NCBI GenBank assembly: GCA_049999725.1
Contig: JBNGIS010001449.1
Location: 21,798 to 85,797 of the forward strand
Reading direction: 5' to 3'
DNA length: 64,000 nucleotides
From: Haplomitrium mnioides
Taxonomy: Eukaryota; Marchantiophyta; Haplomitriopsida; Calobryales
Numbering within the stretch: the stretch's first letter is position 1; each line of letters opens with the position of its first letter. Positions 36,892-49,589 of this stretch are shown in pieces. Both the position numbers and the translations under genes were made by a program. Below the pieces are notes generated by a model. That model made no database searches and had not been told where the DNA came from. It was given only the letters and a program-made list of their open reading frames with translations.

Positions 36892-39800
36892 TCAATCTGA
36901 TGCTACAGTTTCAACTTTATCCTCTTCAAGAGTAAGAGTCTCATCTAAATCAATGCCCTGAGAAGCTTCAGCATCCGCAGCCGCAAGAGAATCTTGTTGA
37001 GACTTTCTAGTTCTAGAAATCACAATAGAATCGTCAGATGCAATAGCAGTACTAGAAGGAACATGCTTCTTATGGTACGCATAGATAGTCTGAGATTTTG
37101 TCACATCATATGGCAAAGAAGCTATCGTCAAAACTCTCTGAGGAATATAGATAGATTGGCATCCATCATATTCTATGGTGATGCAATTTCATATCAACTT
37201 CAGAGCACACACCAAGTCTGTGCCAAACCCGGAGCAAAGATCTAAGATCCAATCTTGCTCTGTTGGCAAATGGTCAATAAAAAATTTGTACAAAGCCTTA
37301 GGCTTTTGGTACACATTCATATGAGCATCATCTCTTAGATGTTTAAACTTGGCCAAAAGAGCTGACCAGCTGAAAACACTCTACATACTCTAACGATGAT
37401 AACCGCTTGCATCATTGGATTGCAAGTTGAAGAGCTTCATGCTCTGCTTGCCCTCCTTGGTCCAATAGCCCACAATCTAGTACTCGTGGGTGTGAGCAAT
37501 TCTAGGACCACCCGAATGATGAATATTGTTTTTGTCCTTGTAGTAATAAAAAAAATCAAAACAATGAAAAGGAAGTGAACGAAAAATCAACAATACAAAC
37601 AGAAAAAATCAAAATAAACTTACCAAATACCTTGGTCGATAGCACAGAAAACCCCTCAAATAGCATCCTCAACAATGTCAAATTGTTGAAAAGAATGGAT
37701 TATAACAACATACCAAAAATCAGAAGTTGTAATGGCCATACAAGACAAACCCATGTCAAAAATATCATCCTTGGTGAAGGGTTTGGAATCGTTATGATTG
37801 CATTCCTTAAGGTTATGACCGTAAGGAATATCAGCAATTGCTAAAGTGAAACATCTAGGTTTCACCAATCCCTTTAATTGTCAAGAATTAGCCTCCTCGT
37901 GGACTTGATAAAACGCCACATTGAGTCCATCGATATAGAACACCAAGTCCTCGTCTTGCTCTTAATGCCCTCCTTCAATTAGAGGGGCAGTAGCTCAATT
38001 TGTTGCTTTGCTTTCCACTCTTTGGCTTTTTGGCAATGGAGCAGAAAAACAGAACAGTAGGATGCAAGAGAAGGGGGTTGGTCTTGATCTTCAAGCGCTT
38101 CTTTGGCCCCCAATCACTTTTTCCCTTTGCCAACAGCCATCAATTTTTTGGCAAGATGTCGTTTGAATGTTTTGTCCCCGCGTATAGAGCATAAAAGAAA
38201 AAGTCAGAAGAGAAAACAAAAACAAAGACCCTAAATTTTAAATAGAAACAACGATCCATGCGCGCATGGACACTTGAGTCAATGTGCAAATGGACTCAAG
38301 TGTCCATGCACGTATGGACTCAAGATTCCCTGTACTTAGGACTTGAAAGTCCATATGCATGGACTTGAAAGTCCTACGCGTATGGACTCAAGAGTCATGG
38401 CAAGCATTGACTTGATAACCTTAAAAAAAATCCCATACAACTTTAGAAAAAGAATTGAAGATTGGAAAAAACTTACCAACAATTTCTTAAACTCGAGTAA
38501 AATGAGGACATCTTCGACTTCTTTGTGTGGATGGGATACTCCATCCTTGCTTCCTCCCACGAGCTACAGTACACCTCAAACCAAAAATATTTTACCATCA
38601 CCACCAAAACTTTATATCTCTCAAGTTTGCGAGACATTCCTTCAATTGAAAGCTCTCCGGCTTCTACCCGCTTCAAAACACAAATTTTTATTTCGTCGAG
38701 AAAACCTTTGAAAGAACCTCCACAATGTCCACTTCATGTCCTCTATTCTCCAAGATCCTTTGGCCTTTAGCTTTTGACCCTTCATCGTATTTTTCTCCTA
38801 CGTCGTAAATATGCTCTATTGTAGCTCCCATATCTCTCCACTTTGGAGTGCAAGCTCGAACCAATTGTCTTAAGATGTGACGGGCTTCTCAAGAGTAGAC
38901 ATTGGCTTTATCTCCAAAGTCTCTAGCACCAATTCCTTTTTTATTTTGGGGATGACACCATCCCACTCTCCATGTACCTCTAATGCCAATGCTCAAACTT
39001 TTGAATCGATGTCATTTCCAACCTGTACCATTGGTTATAATTGCCTTTAGTTGCAAAGATGCGAGCTTTTGTTGGTATCAGCCCCATGTAAACATAGCAA
39101 TTGCAAAGCAAAAGCATAGGATTTTTCTCTCCATGTTTGGTAGTCAAAAGCTGCCTTGTTGCAACATTATAATTGCCTCTTGCAATTTTGTATATGTATT
39201 TGTCAGGATTCTTGATGTCGAACTCTGACTTATCTCTTAACCCGCACTTCAGATCCACCACAACAATGAAGAAATTGTGTGCATACTTGTTTGTGAGCAT
39301 GATTTGCGCCAAAAGCTCTACAAAATCTTCATTTAGCCTCCTAATTTGGAATGGCCTTCAACTGTCTATTCTATGTTTCAAAAAATTAAGATTTTCCAAC
39401 CGAATTGTTATTATTTCCTTTCTGACTTTGCACTGCTGAATTGCAAACACCCTAATCGTATTTTTGTCTTCCTCAGACACTCTCTGAGGATCCATCTCCT
39501 CTTGTTCTTGAAAGGTCCGCAGCCCCTTGTGCGATTGTCTTTTGATCTTGAGGTTGGAGCCTGCACTGGCTCTGACTCTACTTCCTCCTCTGAGCTACTA
39601 AGAGTTGAAGATAAAGGAGCAGTTGAAGATGAGCTGGTTGGAGATGGGGATTGAAGCAGCTCCTCCTCAATAGGTGGTGGACACACATGCTTCTTCTTTG
39701 GTAGGGCATGACTTTTCTTTCTTGGAGCCTCCACTGGCTCCATCTCCTTCTTTTTTTTTGGAGTAGGTGGTCCACCTATTGCTATTGCAGTAAATGTTGA

Positions 39801-39918
39801 ATATGAACGCCTTGCTTGACTTTCAAAAGTTTGATAGAGATGGCAACTTGATGAAGTTCTTTTCTGCCCGCTTGGCATCTGGGTAAGCATTGACGAAGTC
39901 TGACAAATATTGAGAGAG
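36892..39918 (-). pseudogene. ParB-like/beta-class DNA methyltransferase relic, copy 1 (5' truncated)
   Basis: Degenerate copy lacking exon 1. Exon 2 (39918 to ~38476) begins after an intact polypyrimidine tract and AG. It encodes an acidic Ser/Pro linker, then LTNKYAHNFFIVVVDLKCGL, GNYNVATRQLL and LLLCNCYVYMGL. The segment resembles a ParB/sulfiredoxin-like domain: an (I/V)VVD strand followed by a G-x-H-x-x-A-like motif, with the His replaced by Tyr here. After a palindrome-bearing intron, exon 3 (~38180-37600) has FTLAIADIPYGHNL (motif IV) and exon 4 (~37500-36892) has DWILDLCSGFGTDLVCALKL (motif I). Motif IV before motif I is the beta-class order for N4-cytosine/N6-adenine methyltransferases. 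Stops and frameshifts interrupt it. Function is inferred from motifs only. Confidence 0.6.
38250..38412. repeat. GCGC-centred palindrome array, intron 2 of copy 1
   Basis: Units such as GTCCATGCACGTATGGAC and TCCATGCGCGCATGGA alternate with AAG/CAAGA spacers. The array lies within the intron that separates the ParB-like exon from the motif IV exon. Confidence 0.75.
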
Positions 39919-39929
39919 CTAAAAAAAAA

Positions 39930-40035
39930 ACGATCAATGACTTAAAACAACCGCTACTTTGAACCAGGAACAGGCTACTCAGAATAGGAACAACAGCCGC
40001 TACTTTGAACCAAGAACCGCTACAAGGTTCTTGTT
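39930..40035. repeat. Terminal-type motif between copies 1 and 2
   Basis: Two copies of (A)CCGCTACTTTGAACCA(A/G)GAAC lie back to back with an extra CCGCTAC. Related copies occur at ~36160 and ~49760, and inverted at ~62893. The location, exactly where the 3' flank of copy 2 meets truncated copy 1, suggests an element end. Confidence 0.5.
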
Positions 40036-40384
40036 TCATTTTTTGCTCTCAAAAATCAATTTTGTAATTTGGGCATCAAAAATCATGATTTTCACGCTAG
40101 TAATATTTGTTTGAAAAATTTGTAATTATGCATATCAAAATAGCTCACTTTGAGTGCAAAATGTATTGAAAACAAATTTTCTTATGAGTATTTTAACAAT
40201 ATTACATCTATATTTCATCTTTCAAAAGTATGAGCATCAACAAACAAATGATATCGAAACATTTATATGACATTTGTTGTTAAATATTTTCAAAACAAAC
40301 AATAATATCTATAATTTGAAATTTTGATTAAAACATTCAAAATTTATACAAAAAATTTTTGAAAAAGAACCCTAAAGTATTGGC

Positions 40385-40560
40385 GTAAGGGATTGTTGAA
40401 GCAAATATATGAAAAGATTGTTGAAGCTTATGCGTGCATGGACAATTGAGGCCCAAGTGTCGACACACTTTGTTTGAAAGATACTTGTACGCAGGGACAA
40501 CTACATCTAACTTGAGCTTGAATAACTGAAGCCCATGGGAGCATAGACAACTGAAGCGAT
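40385..40560. repeat. Palindrome array downstream of methyltransferase copy 2
   Basis: Degenerate units (CTTATGCGTGCATGGAC, CTTGTACGCAGGGAC, CCCATGGGAGCATAGAC) joined by TGAAGC phrases. Positional equivalent of the arrays downstream of copies 1 and 3. Confidence 0.5.
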
Positions 40561-42189
40561 CCAGAACTACTGAGCAATTGGAAGCAAGGAATGCAGAAGG
40601 TCGTCTAAGAAGAAACAAAAAAATGAAAAAGGAAAGTGAACTTCCATGCCAGCATAGACTACGTTATTAATTTTCAAAAAAACCAAATTGTTTTGCTCAA
40701 AAACCATTTTGCGCACCAAATTGAATCATGATGAAAAGATTTTAAATGGATTGGGACTGCAACAAGATTGAAACTTTAGCAAACAAAGCTTTGTAAAAAA
40801 ATACTTTATTAATAGAATAGTTTCTTCAACCAGATACCACGGCTCTATCCTCTTCAGAAGGAATTGTCTCATCTAAATCCAGCAGCTGAGCATTTGCAGC
40901 CGCTAGAGAGTCTTGTCGAGACTTTCCAGTCCCAAAGATGGCAACAAAATCACTAGTGGTACTTGTAGTACAAAGAGGAACATGTTCCTTGTGGTATGCA
41001 TACACTATCTGTGACTCTGTTACATCGGATAGCAAGGAAGCCATTGTCAAAACTCTTTGAGGAATGTAGATAGACTAACGTCTATCATATTCCACAATGA
41101 TGCAGCTTTGCATTAGCTTTAAAGCACAGACAAGGCATGTGCCAGACCCAAAGCAAAGATCTAAGATCCAATCTTGCTCTGTTGACAAATGGTCAATAAA
41201 AAATTTGTAAAGAGCCTGCAGCTTTTGGTAAGCATTCACAAGAGCATCATCTCCTAGATGTTTTAGTTTTGCCAAAACCACAAGACAACTAAAAACACTG
41301 TGCATTATTTGCCAAGATAGACCCGTCGTAGGAGTAGGCTGCAAATTGAAAAGCCTTATGCTCCTCTTTCCTTCCTTCATCTAGTAGCCAACAGTCCAAT
41401 ACTCGTGGGCGTATGCGATTCTAGAACCACTAGAATGATGAATGTTGCTTTTGTCCATATAATAAGAAAAACAAACAAATCAAACACTGTAAACAAAGTG
41501 TAGAGAAACTAAACAAGATAAACTTAAAACCCAAAAAATCAAAGAAGAATTTACCAGATGTTGTAGTCGATGGCACAGCAAACTTTCGAAAGAGCATCCT
41601 CGATGATGCCAAATTGTTGGGACAAATGTATAATTACAAATGACCAAACATCCAATGTTGTTATTGTCGCAAAAGATGAAACCATGTAAAAAATGTCATC
41701 TTTGGAAAAAGGTTCCGAATCGTTATGCTTGCATTCCTTAAGGTTGTAACCGTAAGGAATATCTGCAATTGCCAAAGTGAAACATCTAGGTTTCACAAAT
41801 CCCTTCAATTGACAAGTGTGATCCTCCCCGTGGACTTGGTAAAATGCCACATTGAGACTATCAACATAGGACAACAATTCCTCATCCTCATCTCTGCAAC
41901 ATCATTTTGCTATCTTTATTTCCACTCTCTAGCTTTTTAGCAATGAAGAAAAAAAGCTGGAGGATAGGAAACAAGTGTGAGAGCTTGGTCTTGATCTTCT
42001 CATGCTTCTTCGACCCCCGATCTTTTTTGACCTTGGGCAGCTGCAGCCAATTTTTTCGCGAGCTGACATTTGAATGTTTTGTCCCTCTGCACACATCAAA
42101 AACAGAAAAAAAAAATAAGAGGAGACAAAAAAGAAATTTAAAACTAGAGAGAGAAAGACAATTTGAACAAAAACCCTGGACTCCAAACT

Positions 42190-42745
42190 AAGATGGACAT
42201 GGAATTCCATGCTCGCATGGACAAAGAAGTCCCAGCACATAAGGACTTCAAAGTTCATGTGCACATAGACTTTGATGTCCAAGAGGGCTTGGACTTCAAA
42301 TTCCAGGCTCGTCCATGTGCACATGGACTTCATAGTATTTGTGCGCTAGGAATTGATAGTCCAAGCTCACTTGGACTTTGCAGTCTATGCACACATGGAC
42401 TTCACAGTCTATACGCATATAGACTTCACAGTCCATGAGCGCAAGGAATTCACAGTCCTTGTGCGCTTGGACTTCATATCCTAGGCGAACATGGACTTTA
42501 AAGTCTATGCGTGCATAGACGTAGCATTCAAGGCAAGCGTGTACTTGTAAGGCAAGCGGTGCTTGGACATTCAAGTAATCGAGTGCCAAGAACTGGAAGT
42601 CCATGCGTGCATGGACTTCCAAGCTAGATGCGCTTGGAATATAAGGTCCAAGTGGCCAAGGACTGTGTAGTCTATGCGTGCGTGGACTGTAAAGTCCTAG
42701 TGCACGAGGATTGTGAAGTCCATACGAGCATGGACTCAAAAATAA
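42190..42745. repeat. GCGC-centred palindrome array, intron 2 of copy 2
   Basis: The longest array, over 20 units. Examples are GTCCATGCGTGCATGGAC, GTCCAAGCTCACTTGGAC and GTCCTTGTGCGCTTGGAC. The left and right arms tend to change together (CATG/CATG, CAAG/CTTG), so many units stay self-complementary. Spacers are short (TTCAAA, TTCACA). Long open frames across it are an artefact of the multiple-of-three period. Confidence 0.85.
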
Positions 42746-44335
42746 ATTGCAATAAATTCAATAAAACTCTAAAGAAACAAATGTACAATGAAAAAACAAA
42801 CTTACCAAAAGCTTCTCAGAACTGGAATAAAATGCAGCCATCTTGGACTTCTCCATGTGGAAAGGGTACTCCTCTCTTGCTTCCTTCTAGTTGTTGCAGT
42901 AAACTTCAGAACAAGAACGTTTCACCATCACTGCCAAAAGTTTATGTCTCTCTGCCTCCCGAGATATTTCCTCTATTGAAAGCTCTCCGGCTTCAACCCG
43001 TTTCGAAACTGAAATTTTCACTTCATGAAGAAGACCGTGAAGGGACCTCCAAAGTGTCTACTTCATGTCCTCCATTCTGAGGGATCCCTTGGCCTTTGGC
43101 TTCTGGCTTTTTATAGTATTTTTCTACCACATCAAAAATATGCTTTGTTGTAGATCCTAGAGCTCACCACTTTGGAATGCAAGCTGGAACCAGTTATCTT
43201 GAGAAGTGACTATCTTCTCAAGTGTGGACTTAGGCTTGATCTCCAAGGTTTCTAGCACCAATTCTCTTTTCAGTTTCTTGACACCATCCCATTCTCCATA
43301 AACCTTTGATGCCAATATTCGACCTTTTGAATTGAGGTCATTTCTAGCCTGTACCTCTGGTCATAGTTGTTATTAGTTGCAAAAATATGGGCCTCCGTTG
43401 GTGTAAGGCTCACGTAGACATAGCAGTTACAAAGCAAAATTGCTGGATTCTTTGCTCTATATTTTGTTATCAGAAGTTGCCTTGCTCCAACACTATGATT
43501 GCCTCTAGCAATCTCATAGCGATACTTGACAAGGTTTTAAATGTCAAACTCGAGCTTATCCTTCAATCCGCACTTCGGGTCAACAACAATGATAAAAAAA
43601 ACTATGCACATATTTGTTTGTGAGCATTCTCTGCGCCTGAAGCTCAACAAAATCTTCATTCAGCCTTCTTATTTGAAAAGGCCCCTAATTGTCCATTCCA
43701 GATTTAGGCAGATGCAAGTTCTCCAGCCAAATAGTGCCTATTTCTTCGCGGACTCTGCATCACTGGATTGCAGACTCTCTTATTTTGTTTTTTATCTTCC
43801 TTAGACACTGTTTAAGGGTCCATCTGCTCTTGTTCTTGGAAAGTTCGCAACCCCTTGTGCACTAGCTTTTTTACTCTTGACGTTGGAGATTAAACTGGCT
43901 CCTTCTTTGTTTCTTGCCCCGAGCTACTTGGTGCTAAAGACGAAGGGGCAGCTGAAGATGACCTTGTTGGAGATTCGGAGGGGGCTGGCTCCTCCTCAAT
44001 AACAGGTACTCGAACAAGCTTTCTTTTCTAAACCACCTGTTTCTTCTTTTGAGAGCCTCAACTGGCTCCACCTCCTTTCCTTTTTTTTGGGCAGAAGGGT
44101 TTGCCGCATGCATTGAAAATGTTGTCGCGCTCGGATGCAGCACTAGTAGTTGAATATTAACACCCTGCTTGGGCTTCAAAATTTTGATTTGGATGGCCAA
44201 CTTTATGAAATTGCGTTCGACGAGCTTCGTGTCTTTGATTTTGTATCCACAAAATCCGCCAGAAATTGAGTAAACTAAAAACAAAACAAAAAATGATTAA
44301 GAATAAGAACAAGTGCTTAGAGAACCAAAAAAAGA

Positions 44336-44725
44336 CAATGTAGTCCATGCGTACATAGACTTCAAGGTTCATGTGCTCATAGACTCCAAGAACCATGCAA
44401 GAGTGGACTTGAGACTCCATGCGCGCATGGAGTTCAAGGTCCACTCGCACAAGGATTCCTTGGTTAATGCGCACTGGACAGGGGAGTCCACTTACGCAAG
44501 GACGTGGAAGTCCATGTGCGCATAGACTTCCAAGTTCAAGCTCGCAACGACCAAGGATTCCTTGTGCGAGTGGACCTGGGACTTCATGCGCTCATGGACT
44601 CGGGACTCCATACGCGCATGGACTCCCAAGTCCAAGCGTGCCTGGACTCCTTGGTCTAAGTGCCCAAGGACTCACAGGTCCATGCACGCATGGACTCCGA
44701 GTCTCCAAGCACGCTTGGACCTAGG
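44336..44725. repeat. GCGC-centred palindrome array, intron 1 of copy 2
   Basis: About 16 units at ~24-bp spacing, including GACTCCATGCGCGCATGGAG, ACTCCATACGCGCATGGACT and CTCCAAGCACGCTTGGAC. It is bounded by the exon 1 donor (44779) and the exon 2 acceptor (44275). Confidence 0.85.
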
Positions 44726-45309
44726 AGTTATGAGTTAGTAAAAAAGGAAACAAATGAAAAGGGATTTGAAAATTTTACCTTGCCATCTTCCTTTGCCGCT
44801 TGAAGATGCTTGACAAAAATGTCCCTCTCTTTCATCTCGAAAAAAGCAAGTCGTTTGCAGTGTAAAAGGTAATAGCATCTTGTGACTGCATAAGCATCCT
44901 GATGTTGGCTTTCTTGCCTTCTTGGATCATTGTGGTTTAAACCACAAGACCCAAATTGAATTTCTCACCTTCCCCAACAAAAAGGTAAAGATGTTGATCG
45001 GGGTTCTTTCAAGGAAAAACAATTTACAAGCCAATACCACTCTAGTTTTTTAGGCTCTAGAGCTTTGATAACATGTGAATACTTGTAAGGCTTTGGTTGA
45101 GAAGGTCTGGAAACATTTCCTTGAGATGCCATTTTCAAGATGGTAGAAACATATAGAATTGGAGGCAAAAATCCAATGAACAAAAGTCACAAAACTCGAA
45201 AGGCTAGAAAGGGCAAAAAAGAAAGTAAATGCAAAAACATCGATATCAAGAAAACAAAAACTAGAAAGTGAACTCGCAACAATGGAAAGAAACTTTCCAC
45301 TAACGCTCC

Positions 45310-45316
45310 TTTTATA
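45310..45316 (-). promoter_or_regulatory. TATA box of methyltransferase copy 2
   Basis: TATAAAA followed by GGAGCGTTAGTGGAAAGTTT on the minus strand, about 180 bp upstream of the ATG. The same block (TATAAAA, then GTTAGTGGAAAGTTTCTTTC) precedes copy 3, so the promoter moved or was duplicated with the gene. Confidence 0.6.
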
Positions 45317-45433
45317 GCTAAATTTCAAAAAATGCCTTTTCTCGCCAAAAATTGATTCGCGAAGCTCTTGATACGTAGATTTGCATGGTGCAAAACAATG
45401 TTAGAATATAAAGCATTGCTCATTATCACCTTT

Positions 45434-45533
45434 NNNNNNNNNNNNNNNNNNNNNNNNNNNNNNNNNNNNNNNNNNNNNNNNNNNNNNNNNNNNNNNNNNN
45501 NNNNNNNNNNNNNNNNNNNNNNNNNNNNNNNNN
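45434..45533. other. Assembly gap (100 N)
   Basis: 100 undetermined bases upstream of copy 2, between it and the DUF7869-bearing region. Confidence 0.95.
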
Positions 45534-45831
45534 CGTGGGTCGTAACAGGTTCATGATATTTGTTGAAATATTTTTCTTGAAATACTTGATTTTTAGTGAG
45601 CTTTTTCAATGGTTGGAGTTTTGAAAGGCAAGAAGAGGTTAGAATTTCAAGATTCATCTTGATAAAAAGTGTTACTTTTGACAAGCAGGTTGAGATTTGT
45701 TCAAACCGCAATTATTTAGAGGTAAGCAATGAAGTACTAAAAGCGTCAAGTGTGATGGTGAGTACATTGGGAAAAAATATGGCTTTTGTTGAATCAGAAA
45801 GCTCTACCCAAAAAGATCAAGAAGATGAACT

Positions 45832-45975
45832 CCATATGCGCATAGGATCATGAACTGAACCTTATGTGTGCATAGGATCAAGAAGTGAATCCAATATGCG
45901 TATAGGATTAATGAATAAACAACTTGCGCGCAAAAGATCAAAGAGAGATCCCAGTGCTCATAGAGAATTAAAGAA
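45832..45975. repeat. TATGCGCATA-type palindrome array
   Basis: Units CCATATGCGCATAGGATC, CTTATGTGTGCATAGGAT and CCAATATGCGTATAGGAT. The arms (CCTATA/TATAGG) differ from the GTCCATG/CATGGAC arms of the methyltransferase introns, but the central GCGC/GTGC core is shared. Confidence 0.7.
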
Positions 45976-46492
45976 ACAAACTTCATCCATCACAAGATCT
46001 TTGTTACCCTTCAAGCGGTCGAAGTTGAATCTTTCTTCTGAGTATTCCAACATATCAGCAAAAAGAGCTCAACACATAAATTCCAAACGGTTGTAGACCT
46101 TTCTTCGTCTTCATCTGATGGAGACCTCAATATTCATGATCAAAGTGTGTTTGTTCAAAACACAAAAAGCATACAATCTTTGGACAGTTTTAATTTTGGA
46201 GATGAACCCTTGTCCCCGATAGTACCACTCAAACAACAAGTGATTTTGTTTCAAGTTGCACCTCGCAAGGAGATTGGGATATCTGAAACAAACCGAATTC
46301 TTTTGGAGGAGTCTTCAGCTGACAATTTGGGAAACGATTCTAGCAAAGTGTCTCAATCAATCAACATTTCTTTGGAGTTATTGCCAAGAGCACCAATTTT
46401 ATTACAAAAAACATTTCCTTCTAATCGACATGTTGATCAAGATTCTATTTTGTTATGGTGCAATTCTCTCAATCCTCAAGAAAAACCTCATC

Positions 46493-46892
46493 NNNNNNNN
46501 NNNNNNNNNNNNNNNNNNNNNNNNNNNNNNNNNNNNNNNNNNNNNNNNNNNNNNNNNNNNNNNNNNNNNNNNNNNNNNNNNNNNNNNNNNNNNNNNNNNN
46601 NNNNNNNNNNNNNNNNNNNNNNNNNNNNNNNNNNNNNNNNNNNNNNNNNNNNNNNNNNNNNNNNNNNNNNNNNNNNNNNNNNNNNNNNNNNNNNNNNNNN
46701 NNNNNNNNNNNNNNNNNNNNNNNNNNNNNNNNNNNNNNNNNNNNNNNNNNNNNNNNNNNNNNNNNNNNNNNNNNNNNNNNNNNNNNNNNNNNNNNNNNNN
46801 NNNNNNNNNNNNNNNNNNNNNNNNNNNNNNNNNNNNNNNNNNNNNNNNNNNNNNNNNNNNNNNNNNNNNNNNNNNNNNNNNNNNNNNNNNNN
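46493..46892. other. Assembly gap (400 N)
   Basis: 400 undetermined bases inside the N-terminal part of DUF7869 copy A. Confidence 0.95.
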
Positions 46893-47694
46893 AGCTTTGT
46901 GAAGAAAAAACTCGATCCAATGTCAATTTCTAAATTTAAGAGAATTTCTTGTTGTCGAAATAATTGCTTGTCATTGTGCAAGACAGATTTTTTGAAAACT
47001 GTGAGAGAAACGTACTTTCAACAAAGCATGAAGAATCGAAGTATCACACTATAGTGGGGAATACCAAGAAAAGACTTTGATGTTGACAATCGATTTACAA
47101 TGTCTGGCGGTACCTTTGTCTCTAGAAGACCTTTTAAATTAATATTAGCAGTAGGGAATGATAGAATCCAAAGGATTCAAAATCTCAAAAATACAAATTC
47201 TAGAGGAATTTTTGGAAAAAGAGAACTATCTGCTAAAGGAGTTTTTGTACGTGAGTGGATGGACAATTTTTTCTAAGAATACTGCGAGAGAATGTCCACT
47301 CACAAAGTTTATAACTTGCTTGATAATTTTGCAAAATAGAAAGTTTATAACTACTGCACAACTTATTTGAAAGAGAAAGATCCCCATTGTATTCTTAGTT
47401 TCTCGGCTTTTACAAAACATTGGAGAACTCATTTTCCAAATGTAAAAAATCCAAAATGCAATAGATTGTTGTTTGTGAAACATGCAAAGATATAAAATCT
47501 TTGCGAGAAAAATCTGTCTTGGAGTCTAACAAAGGCAACAAATTTTCTTTTCTGTTGACACATTTGGTTAATCCATGCTCTTTTTTCTAGACTGGAAGCT
47601 TAGTTCTAGAGACGTTATATTTTCTCAACTTAGAGTCAAAAGATTTTTTTATTTTTTTTGTTAAGTTATTTAGCAAAGAAGATTTGAATCAAAT

Positions 47695-49510
47695 AGTAAT
47701 TAGTAAGTTGAGTTATGAGAAGAGAGTTTATGCTTGCATAGGGTTTGTTGTTTTAAGTTTCAATTTTAACCTTGTCTGCAATCAAATAAAGTGATAAAAT
47801 GAATCTCATTCTTGGTGGTGACCTTAGCATTGCAACAAGTTTTGTTTTTGTTCCTTTAAATCAAGAGCATTTGTCAAAGAAAAACAATAGCAAGAATTAT
47901 TTTTGTTGTTTGCAAATCCTATACGCGCATAGGATTTGTTCTTGATGTTTTTAAAACCAATCGCGACAACAGTCACAGCAAGCCATGATATTGGTATTGT
48001 TGCATTTGTCATATGTACGCATACGATCAGTTGTTGTCTCCACTCATCTTAAACGCTCTGAGGATGTGTTCTGGTATCTTTTTTTTGCAAATCTTGTTTT
48101 TCTCTTTTTTAAACTTTTGTTTATTTTAAGTGAAACATATTTTCCTTTTTTCAAATTACCTAAAGTTTATTTTTAATCTTTTACAAAGTTTTCACTTCTA
48201 TGAATTCAAACATTTGTTTAAGATGACTTGAATGTTTTTGGCATCTGAGGTTGTGTTTTGAAGTTACAAGTATCAACATATGTTTTACTGAACTACTTTT
48301 ATGTCCTTCATAATTTGTGATGATGCAATCAAATATAATCGCCAATTGTTTCTTCATCGTGACCAACAAATGAAAGAAAGAACAAAACTTGCAAACCATC
48401 AAAGAAAATGTTAGGCCAATGGTCAAAAGTACTTGGGAATCGCCATTGATGGAATGGATCAAAAGAAACACACTGGCCTTCACCACCAAAAAACTTTGAT
48501 AAAGACTGTTTGGTGGGTGTGCATATTGTTGATGCTTTAATATTCAATCATGCTCTTTCTTCAAGGGTCTTCTTAATGTACAGAAACTTGAGAAGTGATT
48601 TCAATTTGACAGTTATTGTGCTCAACAAAATATTATGTGACTTTGAAGGTCTCTACCTCCAACTTTGTATCTTCAGTTGGACAATACGACACGAGAGAAT
48701 AAGAATTCTATCTTGTTTGGATATCTTACTCTCCTTATTGCCAAGAATTGTTTTTGAAAAATCAAAGTGGGATTTCTCATGGTTGGCCATACTCATGATC
48801 AAATCGATCAAATGTTAAGCCAATTCTCGAAACGTTTGAAACGTGTCAAAGCTTTCACGATTACGAGTCTTAGCGAGGCGTTTCAAGTATACTACAATCC
48901 TAAACCTCAAGCAACTCTTTTGTTGGAAACTTGGGATTTCAAAATGATTCTGGAGCAACGTCCCTCTCTCGTTCAAAGGATACACGATATTACCTATCAA
49001 CAATTCAAGTTCCAGTTAAATGATTCCAATGCAAAGATTTGGAGCAAACAATTTTCAATAGATGAATTTTGGTTACCTGCGGATGGTATTTGTCAACTTA
49101 AGTGCCTACCTGAAGTGGACAAAGAAATTTTGAGTTCAATGTTGGTTCCTCTCACGGCATATTCTAAAATCAAATTATCTCTAAAGGAAGAAAGAGAAGT
49201 GGATGCCGAGAAAGTGGTATTTTCAATAAGGGACAACATTAGGGAGAACTGCTACAAGTTCTTTATAGATTCTAATATTCATGGTGGAATGAATTTTTTC
49301 TTGCCCAACAAGAGATTGCGGCCTACATCCTTAAAAACAAAAGACAAAGACTCGAAGCAGAATTTACCTTTTCACCTTCACAACTGCTAAACACTTGTAA
49401 TGATTCTCAAAATGTTTATCTAGATTCTCAACTTGATGCTCAACAAACAAAAGAAGATACTTTGGTACAACAAATACTTTCTACACGTCGAGCAATCTAT
49501 GATGGAGCAC
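47695..49510. repeat. Left arm of ~1.8-kb inverted repeat
   Basis: The reverse complement of this segment is recognisable at ~51600-53525. Matching landmarks: GGTGGTGACCTTAGCATTG here against CAATGCTAAGGTCACCACC near 53380; ATTCTCAAAATGTTT here against its complement near 51710; and the DUF7869 coding stretch between. The arms differ by substitutions and indels. Confidence 0.8.
47910..48035. repeat. TATACGCGCATA palindromes in intron of copy A
   Basis: AATCCTATACGCGCATAGGATT is a near-perfect palindrome at ~47916-47937. A weaker unit, CATATGTACGCATACGAT, is at ~48010. The matching positions in copy B carry CATCCTATACGTGCATAGGATG and ATCCTATACGTGCATAGGAT. Confidence 0.75.
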
Positions 49511-49589
49511 CTAGACCACATAAATATCACTTTTCATCAAATTTGAGTTTTCGAGTATTTTCATAAAAACTAATAATATTGATTGATTT

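Larger units (their letters stand above)
40826..45132 (-). pseudogene. ParB-like/beta-class DNA methyltransferase relic, copy 2 (all four exons)
   Basis: The most complete copy. Exon 1 (45132-44779) starts with an ATG, MASQGNVSRPSQPKPYKY, and ends at a good donor. Exon 2 (44274-42806) covers the Ser/Pro linker, the ParB-like region (RGNHSVGARQLLITKYRAKN; LLCNCYVYVSLTPTEA) and a charged helix (RVEAGELSIEEISREAERHK). Exon 3 (42086-41555) has FTLAIADIPYGYNLKE, motif IV. Exon 4 (~41440-40826) has HEYWTVGY, then DWILDLCFGSGTCLVCALKL (motif I, SAM binding) and IVEYDRRQ. Motif IV before motif I marks the beta class; DIPY replaces the usual DPPY/SPPY. Frameshifts in exon 1, at least two breaks in exon 2, a stop and frame breaks in exon 3 and an in-frame TAG in exon 4 make it a pseudogene. 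Both resolved introns carry palindrome arrays. Confidence 0.65.
46147..49390 (+). pseudogene. DUF7869-type mobile-element protein relic, copy A
   Basis: A degenerate gene crossing a 400-N gap. The pre-gap frame (46147-46492) is not recognised. After the gap, CETCKDIKSLREKS near 47480 recalls a cysteine pair upstream of DUF7869. An apparent intron of ~0.7 kb carries palindromes. Beyond it, IDGMDQ is readable near 48440, then CLVGVHIVDALIFNHALSS. FLMVGHTHDQIDQMLSQFSK begins at ~48770, and the frame stays open to LPFHLHNC (stop 49388-49390). A frameshift lies between ~48640 and 48770. Asp/Glu-rich motifs IDGMDQ, LQLDN and GHTHDQID suggest a DDE-like, RNase H-fold recombinase; that is inference. 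The segment ~47695-49510 is the left arm of a large inverted repeat with copy B. Confidence 0.6.

Noticed and set aside
42163-42739. Long open frames on both strands across the palindrome arrays, giving repetitive VHARMDF/KVHAHMD-like peptides
   Set aside because: The 24-bp period is a multiple of three, so all repeats stay in frame. The arrays lie in introns between spliceable exons and their symmetry is at DNA level.
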